DNA of 64,000 nt from Monosporascus cannonballus (Eukaryota; Ascomycota; Sordariomycetes; Xylariales), in assembly GCA_004154925.1 (NCBI GenBank), contig QJNS01000109.1:62001-126000 (forward strand), written 5' to 3'. The notes beneath the pieces were generated by a model. The model was not told where the DNA came from, did no database searches, and saw nothing but the letters and a program-made list of their open reading frames with translations. Numbering within the stretch: the stretch's first letter is position 1; each line of letters opens with the position of its first letter. This document shows, piece after piece, positions 61,501-64,000 of the stretch. Both the position numbers and the translations under genes were made by a program.

Positions 61501-64000
61501 TACGTATTTTCTTTATATAAATACCTTTCCTATTTAACTAAGTACTGGATTTTACTTTTAACCATTTTAAAATCTAATATTCGTTTAATTTCGTATTTGT
61601 TAAAATCTTTTTCGAATTCTAAATTTATTTTTAATAAAGCGTTTTTAAATATTAGTTCAAATAAAAAAATATGGAAAATAGGATATATTCTTATGTTTTT
61701 AAGTAACGACAATCGATAATTAAATTTGGAAATAATTTTATCGATTTTGAATAAATTAAGTTTTTTAAAATTAAGTTTATTATTAAATTTTTTTATTTTA
61801 ATCTGTAAAATATTCGAAATTACGTTTTATTTTTAGCATAATAAATAAACCTTATTTTTTCTCGTTAAAATTAATCTTTTAATTTTTTTCTTATTATAAT
61901 ACTGGACTATCCGTTATTATAAGAATTATAATTCGTTCTGGAAACGGGCTTGGATCGTTTTAATTTTTATTATTAATATCTTTATTTTTAACGTAATTAT
62001 AATAATCGTTAGTATTTTATTAAACAGTTATTTAGGTCGTTTTATTTTTATATTATATCCGTACATAATTATATAAGAAAATACGTTTATATCCTTATTA
62101 ATAAATATATTATAAGTAATTTATGTTAATAATAAAAATATTATTTAATTATTTTATTAATAATTAACGTAATTTCGTAAATATTATTTTAAGGTTTGGT
62201 TTAATTTTTGGGTTTAATTATCCAGCTAAGGATAATACGTTATTAAAACTTTCAATTTAATATTAATTTATTTGAAAAAATTAATACCGAATTTTAAAAT
62301 AAATAACGTATTTTAATTTAAAATACTTTTTTTAAATATTTTATATTTATTAAGGTATTATTTGATAAAAATATAAGCTAATTATTTTGCCGTTATATTT
62401 CTTTTAAAAAATAAAAAGTACCTATATTTAATAAATTTATTAATAATTATTTAAATTCGGTTATATTCGATTCTAATAATTAAGTTTTTAAATAAAAATA
62501 AATTAATAATAAAATCCTAAGTTATGGCATTTTATGTTTTATTAGAAATATTAATAGGTTATAATAATCCGTAAAGTTTATAACGTATTACCTTAGCCTT
62601 ATTACAAACGTTATAATTCTTAATAATTATTTTAATTATATGGCGTAACTTAAGAAAATCGTATTTTTCTTATAATTATCGGATAATTTTAAAAATTCCT
62701 TAATATTTATACAATAAATCCTTATAGAATTCCTTTACGAATTATTTTTATTAATCTTTGGGAATATAAATTTTGCCATAATACAGTAATTAATTTTTAA
62801 GTTATTTTTTTAATTGCTAAATTTCCTTTTGTTTTTTTGCATTATAAAAATTCCGAAACCGTATTAAAAATTCAGTAATTAATTTTTTTATTATTTTATA
62901 CAAATATATAATTCTATCTTTATTATATTATAATATTTACATACTTTTTTGGGAATTTTAAAATTATAATTCTTTTTATAATTAAAAATATTTATTTAAA
63001 TATTTTCTTTTTTTTTAATATAATATATCTTAAAATTAAATCTGGACAAAAATATCTATTATTTTTTATATTATTTATTTAGCTTTTGGGTTTTTATAAA
63101 TTACCTAAAATCTTTATAATTAAAATAAATATCGAAATTTTTTTTTTGCTCCGTTAAAAGAATTTTCTATTCCTTAAAAACATTAATAATTATTAAAAAT
63201 TCTTTATCGTAAATCTGGTATTTAAATTTTATATTTTAAAATACTTTAAAGTAATATATTATTAAATATTATTTGCCGTTATTTTCTTATTATTCCAAAA
63301 TTACGCTTAAGGTATATTCGGAAATATTTATCTTTAATTGTTTCGTTTTATCTAAATTTAATATCTTTATAATAAATCCGCTAATAATTATTTCTTTTAA
63401 TTTTTAAAACATTTTTTCTTCCTTTAAAAATTCGAATTCTTTTTTAACGTATTCCGTAATAATAAATTTCGTTAAAAATTTAATTATGTTTTTATATCCC
63501 TTAATTAAGCTACGTACGGAACCCGTAAATTTTAAGATTTATCGGATATTTATAACAGTTACCTTATTAAGGATAAATTAATCCTTAATTACTTTTAATT
63601 TAAAACGTTGAATTTAAATTTGGCCTAATATAAAAATAAATCCCAAAAAATCCAATTTTTAAGTATACTATATATTTTTAATATCGTTAATTCGAATATT
63701 ATTTTCGTCCAAAATTTTAAATACTTAAATAACATATTTTTTATGTTTTTTTAAAATTTCGGAATAAATAAAAATATCGTTAAAATAAACAAATACAAAT
63801 TTGTCCAAATGTTATCGGAAAATAATTATTATTAAATTTTAAAAACTAATAAAAACGTTAATAAGTTTTATAAGTATTACTTTATATTCATAAAGTCCAT
63901 ATATTATCCTAAATATTATTTTTCCATTTTTTTCCTTTAATTATTTTAATATAATAATAATTATTGCAAAAATTAAATATTATACATTATTTAACTTTAT
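61470..64000 (-). pseudogene. RT1-d pol, running off the window
   Basis: Minus strand. FHIFLFELIFKNALL and EFEKDFNKYEIKRILDFKMV continue into SKIQYLVK (61712-61530), the end of pol with the chromodomain. Integrase is near 62050-62700, RNase H near 62900-63250, and the RT box YFNDIFIYSE at 63776-63787 has Asp changed to Asn. The rest of RT, protease and gag lie outside. Confidence 0.8.

Larger units (their letters stand above)
53361..64000 (-). mobile_element. RT1-d, Ty3/gypsy chromovirus copy, split by RT1-c and cut by window end
   Basis: The left LTR (53361-53770) and the interior from 60851 to the edge belong to one minus-oriented RT1 element with RT1-c between them. The interior has the antisense frame, chromodomain, integrase, RNase H and part of the RT. 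At the RT1-c junction the last 9-12 bp of the LTR and about 165 bp present in RT1-b (34822-34986) are missing, so the two parts do not rejoin cleanly. Confidence 0.68.

Noticed and set aside
11226..64000. Possible centromere or tRNA/rRNA genes in the AT-rich block
   Set aside because: The AT richness is explained by RIP of identified retrotransposons, and no tRNA-like or rRNA-like sequence was recognised.

Overview
The window looks like a piece of a filamentous ascomycete (Pezizomycotina) chromosome. It has two sharply different parts. Positions 1 to about 11,200 have balanced base composition, short GT-AG introns and fungal gene families. From about 11,230 to the right edge the DNA is very AT-rich. 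By eye, CA/TG dinucleotides are scarce there while CG is kept, and almost every relic codon change is C->T or G->A. That is the signature of repeat-induced point mutation (RIP). No tRNA, rRNA, CRISPR array or prokaryote-type feature was seen.

Left part. A minus-strand relic of a highly reducing polyketide synthase (HR-PKS; methyltransferase half plus the following structural region) runs off the left edge. Divergent from it is a DHA-type major facilitator efflux pump with three frameshifts. Convergent with the pump is an Ayg1/FrsA-like alpha/beta hydrolase with one intron and four frameshifts. Together these look like a dead secondary-metabolite cluster. The next gene, a multi-membrane GT90 (CAP10-type) glycosyltransferase with two introns, is intact. 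About 800 bp of intergenic DNA with small inverted and direct repeats leads into the repeat block.

Right part. Almost all of 11,770-64,000 can be read as one nested stack of Ty3/gypsy LTR retrotransposons from four families, here called RT1 to RT4. RT4-b (starts 11,770) was interrupted by RT2 (12,344-52,745, minus; target duplication CTAAA/TTAAA). RT2 was interrupted three times: by RT1-a (13,435-20,673, plus; TAAAT), by RT3 (22,160-29,527, plus; TCGGG, inside the RT2 RNase H domain) and by RT4-a (32,559-51,521, plus, inside RT2 gag). RT4-a was interrupted by RT1-b (34,405-41,692, minus; GTTAT). Further right, RT4-b was hit by RT1-d (from 53,361, minus, running off the window), and RT1-d carries RT1-c (53,771-60,850, minus). 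Gag zinc knuckles, protease, reverse transcriptase, RNase H, integrase and, in RT1, a C-terminal chromodomain are recognisable, but all are destroyed by stops and Cys->Tyr or Asp->Asn changes.

The most unusual signal is a reading frame on the strand opposite to gag-pol, between the chromodomain/integrase and the 3' LTR. It can be followed in all four RT1 copies, and frames in the same place occur in RT2 (possibly the same protein family) and in RT3 (different sequence). RT4-a instead has about 3.7 kb of unrecognised, mainly sense-strand coding relic after its polymerase. I found no other system that I would call new.
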